Shown here piece by piece: positions 45,408 through 55,200 of a stretch of 64,000 bases of DNA (position 1 is the first letter of the stretch; each line of letters opens with the position of its first letter). The stretch covers positions 43,068 to 107,067 of the forward strand of contig JAFBIU010000008.1 of the NCBI GenBank assembly GCA_021531775.1, written 5' to 3'. The notes beneath the pieces were generated by a model. That model searched no databases, had not been told where the DNA came from, and saw nothing but the letters and a program-made list of their open reading frames with translations. The DNA comes from Parabacteroides distasonis (GTDB lineage Bacteria; Bacteroidota; Bacteroidia; Bacteroidales; Tannerellaceae). The translations under genes and the position numbers were made by a program.

Positions 45408-47030
45408 CTAATGTACAAATTTATTACTACGTTTCGGTACATCCTGTACCTTTCTTTTCTTGACTTGATAAATATCGTCTTTATCTTGGGGTCGCAAATA
45501 ATCAAACCAGTAGAAATCCTTCAGGAGTTTTTGCTCCGGTCTCAGATCGGGTATCGGTGTCATCGTCCCCTCCGGATTAGGCCAGATCTTCAATCGCTCC
45601 AGTTTATTCTCTTTCACCCAAATGCTCAAATAACCACTCTGGGTCTGGTTCATACCCACCATGGATCCGTCATTTTCCAACGGATAAAAGATCGATTCCG
45701 CATTACCGGAAACATCAATTTGACGGACACTCTTGCCATCGAAATAGGCTTTCAAATCGGTTCCCTTCAACTGGTTGAACGAGACGGAATCTACCTGTTG
45801 TATCGCAAAGGCGAACTGACGGACATGCGCAAAGTCGATGGTGCTGTCGTTGAGATAGATCAGGATGGTATCACCATAGAGCTGATACTGCTCGTTCCAA
45901 ACAACAGGTTCGGTGAAGAGGTAAAGCACAGAGTCGCGTGTATTGAAGAGCATCGAATCACAGACACCCTGCAGATCAGAGCGGAAAAAGCGGACTCCAT
46001 GAAAGGCCTTCACCTCACGGGTATCGGGATCAACGGTCTCCATCTGCAACGTATCAGCATGGAGATAGAGCGTATCCCCCTGACTGTACTCCAGGAAACG
46101 GGCACTATCCGTAGCAAAGGCATATTCTGTCTTCTCATTATAGAATCCGTACTGTCCCTCCAGCATCACCTGCTGGAGCGTATCTTGCAAACACATATTT
46201 CCGAACACTTCGCCAAAACCGCTGTTCCGATCGTAGGCGATGCTGTCACCCGATAGGATACGGTTACCCGATTCGATGGTCGAACGGTCCAACAAGAGTG
46301 CTTTGTTCTGTTCTGTGTCATACCAGCCCAAGGAGGTACGCACCGTTCCGCTGTCTGAAACAATCACGGAAGGGCCCAAGATGGTCGCCAACTTGGTGTC
46401 GGTCTGATAATGCAAGGTATCGGAATAGAGGGTAAAGTCAGGATTCTCCAAACGGACACTGTCGTTGAAAATGGCCAGTTTGGTGGCTGGAGAGTATTGG
46501 CCATAGAAGGAAGAGAGCTGGTTCAACGAATCGACAATCATACCCCCTTCAAAATAGTAGCCGATATTGGAGATGCGTTCATAGTTCAAGCTGTCGGTAA
46601 AAAGGGTGACTTGTCCATTCTCCATCCGGACATTGTCGCGCAAATGGGCAATCTGCGTGTCACCATTATAATGCAGATAATCTCCATAAACAAAAAGGGT
46701 ATCACCCTGTTCCATGCGTACATGGCTGAAAGCCTCCAACGAGTTGCTTTTCTCAAAGAAATAGGCACTGTCGCAATACATATAGGAACTGTCGTGACGG
46801 AAACAAACCTCTCCCACCAACACCTGGGCATCGGGGTTCTGTGCCTGATCGAACGAGAGCGTGTTGGCATGTTCCAGATAGACCTTGGTCTTGCGTACCG
46901 TATCGGCAGGTGCTGGCAGGGCAAGGCTATCAGTAGATACGACAATACTATCAGGGACTTGCGCCTGTAGCCCAAATCCTGATAGTATCTCGATACTTAA
47001 TAAAAAAACAATCAGAATATTCAGTCTCAT
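45408..47030 (-). CDS. OstA/LptA-like periplasmic protein
   Basis: A signal peptide (residues 1-23, ending GLQAQVP) is followed by a long run of short beta-strand units characteristic of the OstA/LptA jellyroll: QVLVGEVCFRHDSSYMYCDS, SNSLEAFSHVRMEQGDTLFV, HLRDNVRMENGQVTLFTDSL and DFTLYSDTLHYQTDTKLATI. LptA-type proteins form the periplasmic bridge carrying LPS to the outer membrane; this 540-residue version, with more repeats than LptA, is the Bacteroidetes form. An ATGA overlap with the PPIase gene upstream marks the start. The first 4 codons of a longer frame are discarded. Confidence 0.88.
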   Translation of the reverse strand: MRLNILIVFLLSIEILSGFGLQAQVPDSIVVSTDSLALPAPADTVRKTKVYLEHANTLSFDQAQNPDAQVLVGEVCFRHDSSYMYCDSAYFFEKSNSLEAFSHVRMEQGDTLFVYGDYLHYNGDTQIAHLRDNVRMENGQVTLFTDSLNYERISNIGYYFEGGMIVDSLNQLSSFYGQYSPATKLAIFNDSVRLENPDFTLYSDTLHYQTDTKLATILGPSVIVSDSGTVRTSLGWYDTEQNKALLLDRSTIESGNRILSGDSIAYDRNSGFGEVFGNMCLQDTLQQVMLEGQYGFYNEKTEYAFATDSARFLEYSQGDTLYLHADTLQMETVDPDTREVKAFHGVRFFRSDLQGVCDSMLFNTRDSVLYLFTEPVVWNEQYQLYGDTILIYLNDSTIDFAHVRQFAFAIQQVDSVSFNQLKGTDLKAYFDGKSVRQIDVSGNAESIFYPLENDGSMVGMNQTQSGYLSIWVKENKLERLKIWPNPEGTMTPIPDLRPEQKLLKDFYWFDYLRPQDKDDIYQVKKRKVQDVPKRSNKFVH

Positions 47031-48388
47031 TTCTTTACCCACCCCGGATAACGGAAGTCACAATTCTGCCATCCGTCCGAAATACGCACGTATGTCGATT
47101 TCTGCTTCTTGATGATCCAATTGTTCAACAGTTCCTCCCGTTTCTTCGATTCAACCATTGTCTTCAATGCCTGATAGTCGTCCGACAAATTGGCCTTATG
47201 ACCTTCGACACGCGCTTTCAGCTTGACGATCGCCACGACCTCACGCTGTTTATCGGTAATCATGGTAAAGGGCTTGGAAATCTCGCCCACCTCCATGTTA
47301 TAGACTACCTTACCGATCTCCTGCGGCAATTCCTGCATCTCAAACCTGGGTGTACCCATGTTGCTGCTCTCATACTGGTTGTTGACCATCAAACCCTTGT
47401 TGTTTCGGGTATCTTTATCAGCCGAGATAAACATGGCCGCCTCTTCAAACGAGAACTTATTCTCTTTTAAATCGTTATAAAGTGAATCCATACGAGCCGT
47501 AGCCTCGCTCAACTCCTTGTCCGACACCTTCGGCTTCAACAGGATGTGACGACAGTTTACACGGTCACCTCGTTTCTCGATCAACTGGATGATGTGGTAG
47601 CCATATTCCGTCTGAACGATCTGCGACACACGCTTCGGGTCTCTCAGGTTGAAAGCCACATTGGCAAACTCCGGCAGCAACTGTCCTTTACTCATGAAGC
47701 CCAATTCACCACCGCGCGGAGCCGAACCCGGATCCTCCGAATAGAGACGTGCAATCGAAGAGAACTCACGTTCACCCTTATTGACCTGTTCGGTAAACTC
47801 ACGCAGACGCGACTTGATGGCATCGGTCTCCTCAAACGGAATCTTCGGTTCCATGGTCACGATCTGTACCTCTACCGTAGTCGGAATGGAGGGCAGACTG
47901 TCTTTTGGAATCGAATTGAAATACTTCCGCACCTCGGAAGGAGTCAGCTTGATTTCGCCAATCAGCTGCTGCTGCATCTTACTCACGATCTGCTGTTCAC
48001 GGATCATCTCCTTTCGCTCTTCCTTGATCTGCGAATACTTCTTGCCGAAATACTCTTCCATTTTCTCGCGCGATCCCAACTGATTGACCGCAAAGTTCAT
48101 CCAACGATCGACCTCCTGGATCACCTGGTTCTCGGCCACTTCGATACTGTCGATTTTCGCTTGGTTGAGATACAATTTCTGAACAGCCATCTGTTCGGGA
48201 ATAAAACAATAGGGATCGCCCTCCAGACGTTGATTCTCGTTCTGCATATATAGACGCTGAGCCTCCACATCCGAACGCAAAATGGCATCATCGCCAACCA
48301 CCCACACAATTTCATCAATCACATTGTCTTGCGCCATCGCCCAAGAGCAGCAGGTCAGCAAAAACAGAGTCAAACACTTTTTCATCAT
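47027..48388 (-). CDS. surA: SurA-like periplasmic peptidyl-prolyl isomerase
   Basis: Chaperone for outer-membrane protein folding. Signal peptide (ending WAMAQ), SurA N-terminal region (VIDEIVWVVGDDAILRSDVE, QMAVQKLYLNQAKIDS), then two PPIC (parvulin) domains: GELGFMSKGQLLPEFANVAFN with GYHIIQLIEKRGDRVN marks the first, and the second runs from about residue 280 (CRHILLKPKVSDKELSEATA). Two ATGs in tandem begin the frame. It sits within a block of three related PPIase-type genes; the assignment to SurA rather than PpiD or PrsA rests on domain order. Confidence 0.88.
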   Translation of the reverse strand: MMKKCLTLFLLTCCSWAMAQDNVIDEIVWVVGDDAILRSDVEAQRLYMQNENQRLEGDPYCFIPEQMAVQKLYLNQAKIDSIEVAENQVIQEVDRWMNFAVNQLGSREKMEEYFGKKYSQIKEERKEMIREQQIVSKMQQQLIGEIKLTPSEVRKYFNSIPKDSLPSIPTTVEVQIVTMEPKIPFEETDAIKSRLREFTEQVNKGEREFSSIARLYSEDPGSAPRGGELGFMSKGQLLPEFANVAFNLRDPKRVSQIVQTEYGYHIIQLIEKRGDRVNCRHILLKPKVSDKELSEATARMDSLYNDLKENKFSFEEAAMFISADKDTRNNKGLMVNNQYESSNMGTPRFEMQELPQEIGKVVYNMEVGEISKPFTMITDKQREVVAIVKLKARVEGHKANLSDDYQALKTMVESKKREELLNNWIIKKQKSTYVRISDGWQNCDFRYPGWVKK

Positions 48389-48401
48389 AAACTATCCTTT
48401 A

Positions 48402-49265
48402 TTAGTTTGATCCCGGTTCAGGATAAAACGTCACATCACCGTCCCGGACTGCATCGTTATACAATTCATCTTCAAATTCCTTCAGGAATACGACCTTACG
48501 CTGGTTCAACAACATCTCCTTGACCTGCGGCATCGCATAGTCGAAAGGTGCCACAGCCCCGATCGGGAGGTATTCCTTGATATTTAACAGATAGCAATAA
48601 CTGCTATCCGACACTTCAACAAATCGGTTGGCTTTCAAGAAGGCACCCTGATCGGCTACATGGAGCGGAACATTGACCATCACTTCATCAAAATCAATCC
48701 ACTTGTCGTAAAAATACTCGTAGATATGCGCATTCTGAATGCAATACTTCTCGATTTTCTCCAACGAAGACTCGGAGGCCGATCGGCACCAGCTCTTCAC
48801 CTCGTTGAGCGAAGGTGCATCGGCTGGCACTTTGAGAAACAATCCCTTGATCAGACTCTCTTCCAACACGAACTTGTCTTGATGCGCTTCATAATAATGC
48901 ATCATGTCACTTTCGCTGATGTCATCCAACAAGCGTTCCTTCAACAAATGCTCCTGATAGCGATAACGGATCAAGGAACGTCGATAGTCCTCTACCAACT
49001 GATCAATGGTCTCCTTCTCATCCGACAGGTTACGCAAGGCAACCTGATAGACCAATTCGTCTTTGACCCATTTCTTCACGATACTTTCGGCCAACAGCAG
49101 ACTGTCTTCCGACGAAAGCCCTTTCGGGATCTGCTTGTTCACCTCCGTACGTGTCAAAACACGCTCCTGCATTCCTACCAACGCATCCACTTGGCTGGTC
49201 TGTTTCTTCTCTTTACAGGCAGCGAGCAAAGTTACAAACGTTATAAAAATGAGCGACCATTTCAT
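48402..49265 (-). CDS. PPIase-like lipoprotein of the SurA cluster
   Basis: A 287-residue lipoprotein (lipobox LLAAC, Cys17) with a SurA-N-like helical region: ILTRTEVNKQ-like start, LLLAESIVKKWVKDELVYQ, DYRRSLIRYRYQEHLL, and an ESLIKGLFLKVP strand that recalls the beginning of a parvulin domain, but no complete PPIC signature. It is probably a chaperone without isomerase activity that cooperates with the neighbouring PPIases. Gaps of 11 and 13 bases to both neighbours place it in the same operon. Confidence 0.75.
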   Translation of the reverse strand: MKWSLIFITFVTLLAACKEKKQTSQVDALVGMQERVLTRTEVNKQIPKGLSSEDSLLLAESIVKKWVKDELVYQVALRNLSDEKETIDQLVEDYRRSLIRYRYQEHLLKERLLDDISESDMMHYYEAHQDKFVLEESLIKGLFLKVPADAPSLNEVKSWCRSASESSLEKIEKYCIQNAHIYEYFYDKWIDFDEVMVNVPLHVADQGAFLKANRFVEVSDSSYCYLLNIKEYLPIGAVAPFDYAMPQVKEMLLNQRKVVFLKEFEDELYNDAVRDGDVTFYPEPGSN

Positions 49266-49276
49266 CAGCTGTATTA

Positions 49277-50845
49277 TTATTTTTTACCTAACTTTTTCAA
49301 CAAACGCCAGTTTATCTCGACCGGATAGCTCTTGTTCAGCTCCTCAACCCACTGTTTCTCCAATTCAGCCTGCTCGGCAGCCGGCTTCGACCAGATCTTC
49401 TGGTTGCTGATCTCGAACAGCAACATGCCATCGCGATACTCCTGCATCAGGTGCTCCATCTCAGGATGCTTCTGCTCCAGGTTCTTCCGTTCGGAGGTGG
49501 TGACAATGTCTCGGATAAAGAGGTTATAGACCTCCCACATGAAATCGCCCGCATAGGTCTTGGTCGAGAAGGGACAACGTTGCAGATAATAGGCAAACTC
49601 ATTTTGCGGAAAATCCACCCCGTCGAGATGCATCAACGTCTTCTCCATCTTCTCGGCCTGTTCATAAAAGGCACGATCGCTGGGGAAATAATCATTACAC
49701 AAAGCCTGCAGTTCGGCATAGGCCTCCGGGTAAAACACATAGCCATATTCCTGCTTCATCCGTTCGTCAAACGCCTGATACAGTTCAAAGTTACGCTCAC
49801 CCTGTCCCATCTGACGCATCAAGGACTTCTTGACATCGTCAAAAGGTTTACGCCCACTCTTGTCGATCAGCTGGATAATATGGAAACCGAAACGTGTCTC
49901 CACAATGCCAGACAGTTGGCCTGGGTTCTGCAAGGCATAGGCTGCCTTTTCAAAGGGCTCGATCATCTCGCCGGGACCAAACCAAGGCAAGACACCCCCG
50001 CTCTGTGCCGTACCGTCACCGGAATATTGCTTGGCCAGTTCAGCAAAGTCTCCACCCGCCTGCAACTTCGCATACACCTCTTCGGCACGTTGACGGGTCT
50101 CCGCATGACTGGTAGCCGTCGAGTCTTTGGGGAATGGCAACAGGATGTGTGCCACCTTCATCAGTCCCGGATGGGGCTTTCGGGCTGTCACCTTGATCAG
50201 ATGAAAACCCAATTTCGTACGCACAGGGCGAGAGACCACTCCCACCGGCAATGCATAGGCAGCCTCCTCAAAGGCTTTGACCGACTGCATCGGCTGGAAA
50301 CAGCGTACATGTTCGTAGGCCACATGCTCCTTATCTTGGGCAAATAGCTCCTGCCCGACCTGATCCAAATCGGCACCACCCTGCAACTGCTCATAGACGG
50401 CCATTGCCTGTTGATAGACAGCTACCGTATCTTTCGACAAGGTCTTCTCGGGCAGACGGAACAGGATGTGGCTCAACTCCAGGATCTCATTTCCACGATC
50501 ATAGACCACCCGTGCCGCTGCCTCTTCAGCCGGCTTGTCGGAAAGATAACCCGATACCAGTTGAGCCCGATAGCCCTCCAATTCATTCTTGAAGCTCTCC
50601 TTCCGATCCAGTCCTAACTGCTCGGCAGCTGCCACCTTCAACTTGAAGTTCTTGAACAGCTCGACATACTGTTTAACCGATTTCTCGTTTTTTAAATCAA
50701 CCTCCGCATTCTTCTGGGCTATGTATAGAAACTCAGCTACGGATACCGATTTATCGGCCACCTTCATCACCACCGAATCAGGCAGACTTTCAGCTCCAGC
50801 TGTCAAGCCAGTACCCAGAAGAATGGACAGCACCAAATTTTTCAT
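49277..50845 (-). CDS. Periplasmic PPIC-type peptidyl-prolyl isomerase
   Basis: Signal peptide (about 1-18) then a short helical region (VADKSVSVAEFLYIAQKNAE) and two parvulin domains: ILELSHILFRLPEKTL and, further on, MKVAHILLPFPKDSTATSHA with GDGTAQSGGVLPWFGPGEMI and GFHIIQLIDKSGRKP. The last 150 residues are helical and resemble a chaperone arm. The ATG is preferred over a TTG one codon upstream. It starts 15 bases after the recQ stop. PrsA/SurA-like folding of envelope proteins is expected. Confidence 0.85.
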   Translation of the reverse strand: MKNLVLSILLGTGLTAGAESLPDSVVMKVADKSVSVAEFLYIAQKNAEVDLKNEKSVKQYVELFKNFKLKVAAAEQLGLDRKESFKNELEGYRAQLVSGYLSDKPAEEAAARVVYDRGNEILELSHILFRLPEKTLSKDTVAVYQQAMAVYEQLQGGADLDQVGQELFAQDKEHVAYEHVRCFQPMQSVKAFEEAAYALPVGVVSRPVRTKLGFHLIKVTARKPHPGLMKVAHILLPFPKDSTATSHAETRQRAEEVYAKLQAGGDFAELAKQYSGDGTAQSGGVLPWFGPGEMIEPFEKAAYALQNPGQLSGIVETRFGFHIIQLIDKSGRKPFDDVKKSLMRQMGQGERNFELYQAFDERMKQEYGYVFYPEAYAELQALCNDYFPSDRAFYEQAEKMEKTLMHLDGVDFPQNEFAYYLQRCPFSTKTYAGDFMWEVYNLFIRDIVTTSERKNLEQKHPEMEHLMQEYRDGMLLFEISNQKIWSKPAAEQAELEKQWVEELNKSYPVEINWRLLKKLGKK

Positions 50846-50860
50846 CAATCGTTTCTTTTA

Positions 50861-53044
50861 TTAATTCGCCATCTCGGACAAGAACTTGATACGTACCAGA
50901 CGAATCTCATCTTCCGTATAGTCGCCACCCAATTCCTCAATGGCGTCTTCCAGATCATCTGTTTCGGAATCTTTGAAATACTCATAGATATCCTCCACAT
51001 GGTCCTCATCCATCACATCGTTCAGAAAATAGTCAATGTTGATGCGTGTGCCGGAATAGACGATGGCTTCAATCTCATCCAGCAATTCGCCGAACTCCAG
51101 TCCGTTGGAATTGGCAATCTCGTCCAAGGCTACCTTGCGGTCGATCCGTTGAATGATCGATACCTTCAGCTTCGACTTGTTGGGCACCGTACGCACACGC
51201 AAGTCCTCCGGACGTTCAATCTCGTTTTCTTCTACATGCTTCTTGATCAACTCGACGAACTCCTTGCCGTAGCGTTTAGCCTTACCGGCACCCACACCCG
51301 GAATGTTCTGCAACTCCTCCAAGGTAATGGGGTAGGTTGTAGCCATCGCCTCCAACGAAGGATCCTGGAAAATGACAAAAGGCGGAACCTCCAATCGTTT
51401 GGACAACTTCTTACGCAGGTCCTTCATCATGGAGTAGAGCACCGGATCGACGGCACACGTAGCACCACCCCGTACCGGAACCTCTTCTTCCTCCTCCTCT
51501 TCAAACTCATGATCTTCCGTAATCTTGAACGAAACCGGCTTATCCATGAATTCCTTACCCTTTTCGGTCAGTTTCAGCAAGCCATAATTCTCAATGTCTT
51601 TCGCCAAGTAACCGGCAATCTGAGCCTGACGGATCACCGCATTCCATGTCTTTTCGTCTTCATCCTGTCCCGTCGCAAAGACTTCCAATTCGTTGTGTTT
51701 GAATGACAAAATTTCAGTCGTCTCGTTGCCCAACAGGACATCTACAATATAATCAGCCTTAAACTTCTCTTTCAATGTGCTGACAACCTCCAGCACTGCA
51801 CTCAGTAATTCTTTTGCTTCCACCTTTTTCTTCGGATTCAAACAGTTATCACAACTACCACAATTATCCTCCAGATACTCTTCACCGAAGTAATGCAGCA
51901 ACACCTTCCGACGGCAAACCGAGGTCTCGGCATAGGCAGCTGTCTCCTGCAATAATTGCTTGCCGATCTCCTGTTCAGCCACCGGTTTTCCCTGCATGAA
52001 CTTCTCCAGTTTCTGTAGATCCTTATAGGAGTAGAAAGCTAAACAACGGCCCTCGCCGCCATCACGTCCAGCCCGTCCAGTCTCCTGGTAGTATCCTTCC
52101 AGACTCTTCGGAATATCATAGTGAATCACATAACGCACATCCGGCTTGTCGATGCCCATACCAAAAGCAATCGTTGCCACAATCACATCTACCTGCTCCA
52201 TCAGGAACGCATCCTGATTGGCCGAGCGGACCTGTGAATCCATACCCGCATGATACGGGAGTGCCTTGATGCCATTTGCCTTCAAGATGTCGGCAAACTC
52301 CTCCACCTTCTTTCGGCTCAAGCAATATATGATTCCTGATTTTCCCTCTTGAGACTTGATAAATTTAATAATCTCACGGTCGATATTCGCTCCTTTCGGA
52401 CGAACTTCATAGTACAAGTTTGGACGGTTGAAGGACGATTTGAAAACAGTAGCATCAATCATGCCCAGATTCTTCTGAATGTCGTGCTGTACCTTCGGTG
52501 TTGCCGTAGCAGTCAATGCGATCAAGGGACGTTTGCCAATCTCATTGACAATCGGGCGAATCCGACGATACTCCGGACGGAAGTCGTGTCCCCACTCCGA
52601 GATACAGTGCGCCTCATCGACCGCATAGAAAGAGATCTTCACCTGACGAAGGAACTCGACATTCTCCTCCTTGGTCAGCGATTCGGGAGCCACATAGAGC
52701 AGCTTGGTCCGACCACTCAGTATATCCTCCTTCACCTGATCGATTGCAGCGCGGTTCAACGACGAGTTGATGAAATGAGCGACACCATTCTCCTCGCTGA
52801 AGTTGCGCATCGCATCCACTTGGTTTTTCATCAAAGCGATCAAGGGCGAAATCACGATAGCCGTGCCCTCCATCATCAGGGATGGGAGCTGGTAACAGAG
52901 CGATTTGCCTCCACCAGTAGGCATTAACACAAACGTATCGTTTCCTGCCAATACATTTTCGATAATTTCCTTTTGATTTCCTTTAAAGGTATCAAAGCCA
53001 AAATGCTTTTTTAACTGTTCCGTCAAATTGTCCTTCTTTGCCAT
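50861..53044 (-). CDS. recQ: ATP-dependent DNA helicase RecQ
   Basis: 3'-5' superfamily 2 helicase in replication-fork repair and recombination. Walker A MPTGGGKSLC (41-50), the DEAH box at 143-146 in AVDEAHCISEWGHDFRPEYR, helicase motif VI QETGRAGRDG, zinc-binding Cys residues (CRRKVLLHYFGE, CGSCDNC), then a winged-helix domain and an HRDC-type domain starting FVIFQDPSLEAMATTYPITLEELQNIPGVG. An acidic insertion EEEEEEE lies between. The C-terminal 100 residues past the HRDC are an extension rich in acidic residues. Placed between clpX and the PPIase genes. Confidence 0.95.
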   Translation of the reverse strand: MAKKDNLTEQLKKHFGFDTFKGNQKEIIENVLAGNDTFVLMPTGGGKSLCYQLPSLMMEGTAIVISPLIALMKNQVDAMRNFSEENGVAHFINSSLNRAAIDQVKEDILSGRTKLLYVAPESLTKEENVEFLRQVKISFYAVDEAHCISEWGHDFRPEYRRIRPIVNEIGKRPLIALTATATPKVQHDIQKNLGMIDATVFKSSFNRPNLYYEVRPKGANIDREIIKFIKSQEGKSGIIYCLSRKKVEEFADILKANGIKALPYHAGMDSQVRSANQDAFLMEQVDVIVATIAFGMGIDKPDVRYVIHYDIPKSLEGYYQETGRAGRDGGEGRCLAFYSYKDLQKLEKFMQGKPVAEQEIGKQLLQETAAYAETSVCRRKVLLHYFGEEYLEDNCGSCDNCLNPKKKVEAKELLSAVLEVVSTLKEKFKADYIVDVLLGNETTEILSFKHNELEVFATGQDEDEKTWNAVIRQAQIAGYLAKDIENYGLLKLTEKGKEFMDKPVSFKITEDHEFEEEEEEEVPVRGGATCAVDPVLYSMMKDLRKKLSKRLEVPPFVIFQDPSLEAMATTYPITLEELQNIPGVGAGKAKRYGKEFVELIKKHVEENEIERPEDLRVRTVPNKSKLKVSIIQRIDRKVALDEIANSNGLEFGELLDEIEAIVYSGTRINIDYFLNDVMDEDHVEDIYEYFKDSETDDLEDAIEELGGDYTEDEIRLVRIKFLSEMAN

Positions 53045-53071
53045 ACTTGGTATTATTTTAAGAGAACCGGT

Positions 53072-54313
53072 TTAGGACAGGCCATCGACCTGCAACCGGT
53101 TTACATCTGATTTCTCAAATTGTTCTTTCGCATACTCCAATGTTACATGGAGCTCCTTTTTCCGTTGAGAAGGCATGTTATACATGGCGTCCATCATGAT
53201 GGACTCTACAATGGCACGCAAGCCACGAGCACCCAACTTGAACTCCATCGCCTTATCGACCACAAAGTCCAGGGCCTCCTCATCGAAGTGCAAGTCAATC
53301 TTATCGATTGCAAACAGTTTGATGTACTGCTTGATGATCGAATTCTTCGGTTCCGTCAGGATATTACGCAAGGCCGTCCGATCCAACGGATTCAAATAGG
53401 TCAGAATCGGCAGACGACCGATGATCTCCGGGATGAGTCCGAATGCTTTCAAATCGGTCGGCGTAATATACTTCATCAAGTTATTCCGATCGACGGTAGC
53501 CACCTCGGCTTGGGCTGCATAACCGACCACACGGGTGTTCAATCGTTTGGCAATCTTCTTCTCGATGCCATCAAATGCACCACCACAAATGAACAGGATA
53601 TTCTTCGTATTGACCGCAATCATCTTCTGTTCCGGATGCTTGCGTCCCCCCTGAGGCGGTACGTTTACGATCGAACCCTCCAACAGTTTCAGCAACCCCT
53701 GCTGTACACCTTCGCCACTCACATCGCGCGTAATGGAGGGATTATCACCCTTGCGGGCAATCTTGTCGATCTCATCGATGAAGACAATGCCTCGTTCGGC
53801 AGCAGGAACATCATAATCGGCAGCCTGCAACAGACGAGTCAGGATGCTCTCGATATCCTCACCTACATAACCGGCCTGTGTCAACACAGTCGCATCGACA
53901 ATCGCAAAAGGTACCTTCAGTAATTTGGCAATCGTACGTGCCAGCAACGTCTTGCCGGTTCCGGTCGTACCCACCATGATGATGTTGGACTTTTCGATAT
54001 CCACATCATCGGCCTGCATGTTTGCCTGCAATAATCGTTTGTAATGGTTATAGACCGATACGGCCAAATAGCGCTTGGCATCATCCTGGCCGATCACATA
54101 TTGATCCAAAAAGGCCTTGATGTCCTTGGGTTTTGGCAGACTCTTCAGATCCGCAGTCCACACCTGGGGCGCATTCGCCAACATATTATCACGAAGGATG
54201 TCATAAGCCTGACGGACACAATCGTCGCAAATAGCTCCTGAAATACCATTGATCAGCAATTTGACATCACGACCATTCCGACCACAAAATGTACATATAC
54301 TCGTTTTGACCAT
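53072..54313 (-). CDS. clpX: ATP-dependent Clp protease ATP-binding subunit ClpX
   Basis: AAA+ unfoldase that feeds ssrA-tagged and other substrates to ClpP. The zinc-binding domain has Cys at 7, 10, 29 and 32. Walker A GTTGTGKT is at 115-122, the pore loop GYVGED near 148, Walker [10 protein letters not shown] near 176, and the IGF-type ClpP-binding loop region is expected around 265. Fourteen bases separate it from clpP, the usual order. 413 residues, normal length. Confidence 0.96.
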   Translation of the reverse strand: MVKTSICTFCGRNGRDVKLLINGISGAICDDCVRQAYDILRDNMLANAPQVWTADLKSLPKPKDIKAFLDQYVIGQDDAKRYLAVSVYNHYKRLLQANMQADDVDIEKSNIIMVGTTGTGKTLLARTIAKLLKVPFAIVDATVLTQAGYVGEDIESILTRLLQAADYDVPAAERGIVFIDEIDKIARKGDNPSITRDVSGEGVQQGLLKLLEGSIVNVPPQGGRKHPEQKMIAVNTKNILFICGGAFDGIEKKIAKRLNTRVVGYAAQAEVATVDRNNLMKYITPTDLKAFGLIPEIIGRLPILTYLNPLDRTALRNILTEPKNSIIKQYIKLFAIDKIDLHFDEEALDFVVDKAMEFKLGARGLRAIVESIMMDAMYNMPSQRKKELHVTLEYAKEQFEKSDVNRLQVDGLS

Positions 54314-54327
54314 AAATCTAATTAAGG

Positions 54328-54990
54328 TTATTTACGGGTTAGTATCTCATCGATCATTCCATATTCCTTGGCTTCGGCAGCTGTCATCCAGAAATCGCGA
54401 TCACTGTCGCGCTCGACATCTTCGTAAGGTTTACCTGAGTGTGTGGAAATAATGGTATAGAGTTCCTTCTTCACCTTCAAGATCTCGCGTGCCGTGATCT
54501 CAATATCAGAAGCCTGACCATTTACACCACCCAGTGGCTGATGGATCATAACCCGTGAATGTTGCAATGCGAAACGTTTGCCCTTGGCTCCGGCCACCAA
54601 CAGGACAGAGGCCATCGAAGCCGCCATACCGGTACAGATGGTCGAAACATCCGAACTGATAAACTGCATCGTATCATAAATTCCGTAACCCGCATAGACC
54701 GAACCTCCCGGCGAATTGATATAGATTGAAATATCCTTACCCGGATCACTGGAGTCCAAATAAAGCAGCTGAGCCTGAATCACATTAGCTGTATAGTCGT
54801 CAATGGCAGTTCCCATGAAGATGATGCGGTCCATCATCAGACGGGAAAAGACATCCATCTGAGCCACATTCAGCTGACGTTCTTCTATGATCGTGGGTGA
54901 AATGTAACTGCTCGTGATGTTCATGTAACTGTCCAGAGCCGTTCCACTCATGCGCAAATGTTTCGTAGCGTACTTTCTAAAATCTTCCAT
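54328..54990 (-). CDS. clpP: ATP-dependent Clp protease proteolytic subunit ClpP
   Basis: Serine protease of the Clp complex. The catalytic triad is intact: Ser125 in [12 protein letters not shown], His150 in VMIHQPLGG and Asp199 in [10 protein letters not shown]. The [11 protein letters not shown] stretch forms the substrate strand. The first 30 residues include a probable propeptide. A promoter of its own and a long inverted repeat lie between this gene and tig. Confidence 0.96.
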   Translation of the reverse strand: MEDFRKYATKHLRMSGTALDSYMNITSSYISPTIIEERQLNVAQMDVFSRLMMDRIIFMGTAIDDYTANVIQAQLLYLDSSDPGKDISIYINSPGGSVYAGYGIYDTMQFISSDVSTICTGMAASMASVLLVAGAKGKRFALQHSRVMIHQPLGGVNGQASDIEITAREILKVKKELYTIISTHSGKPYEDVERDSDRDFWMTAAEAKEYGMIDEILTRK

Positions 54991-55033
54991 ATAATGTTTC
55001 TTCTAATATTTTTAACCCGTCAAGAGGAGAAAA

Positions 55034-55149
55034 GAAAAAGAGATTTCTCTCCACTTATCTACGGGTAAACAAAGTTATAAATAAATTTCCGTACGGAACA
55101 ACTTTATTTATCTCCGAAAGATATTTTTTTCGAGAGAAATCTCTTTTTC
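55034..55149. repeat. 17-bp perfect inverted repeat enclosing the clpP promoter
   Basis: GAAAAAGAGATTTCTCT at 55034-55050 is the exact reverse complement of 55133-55149, with an 82-base interval. The interval contains the predicted clpP promoter. On the minus strand the second arm runs into TTTTTCTTTTC, so the structure might also end tig transcription. Confidence 0.75.
55070..55101 (-). promoter_or_regulatory. Promoter of clpP with a palindrome in the spacer
   Basis: On the minus strand a TTG (55099-55101) is followed after 21 bases by TAACTTTG (55070-55077), the Bacteroidales -33/-7 arrangement. The perfect palindrome TTCCGTACGGAA (55087-55098) fills the spacer and is an operator candidate. 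Confidence 0.5.
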
Positions 55150-55156
55150 ATATCGA

Positions 55157-55191
55157 ATGAGGCCCTTCTACGGGAAAACCGGGTGCCTCAT
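55157..55191 (-). terminator. Hairpin after tig
   Basis: Arms ATGAGGC and GCCTCAT with a further CCCG-containing inner stem, 10 bases after the tig stop. No T tract follows directly, so it may be an attenuating or stabilising hairpin rather than a full terminator. Confidence 0.45.
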
Positions 55192-55200
55192 CCGTCTATT

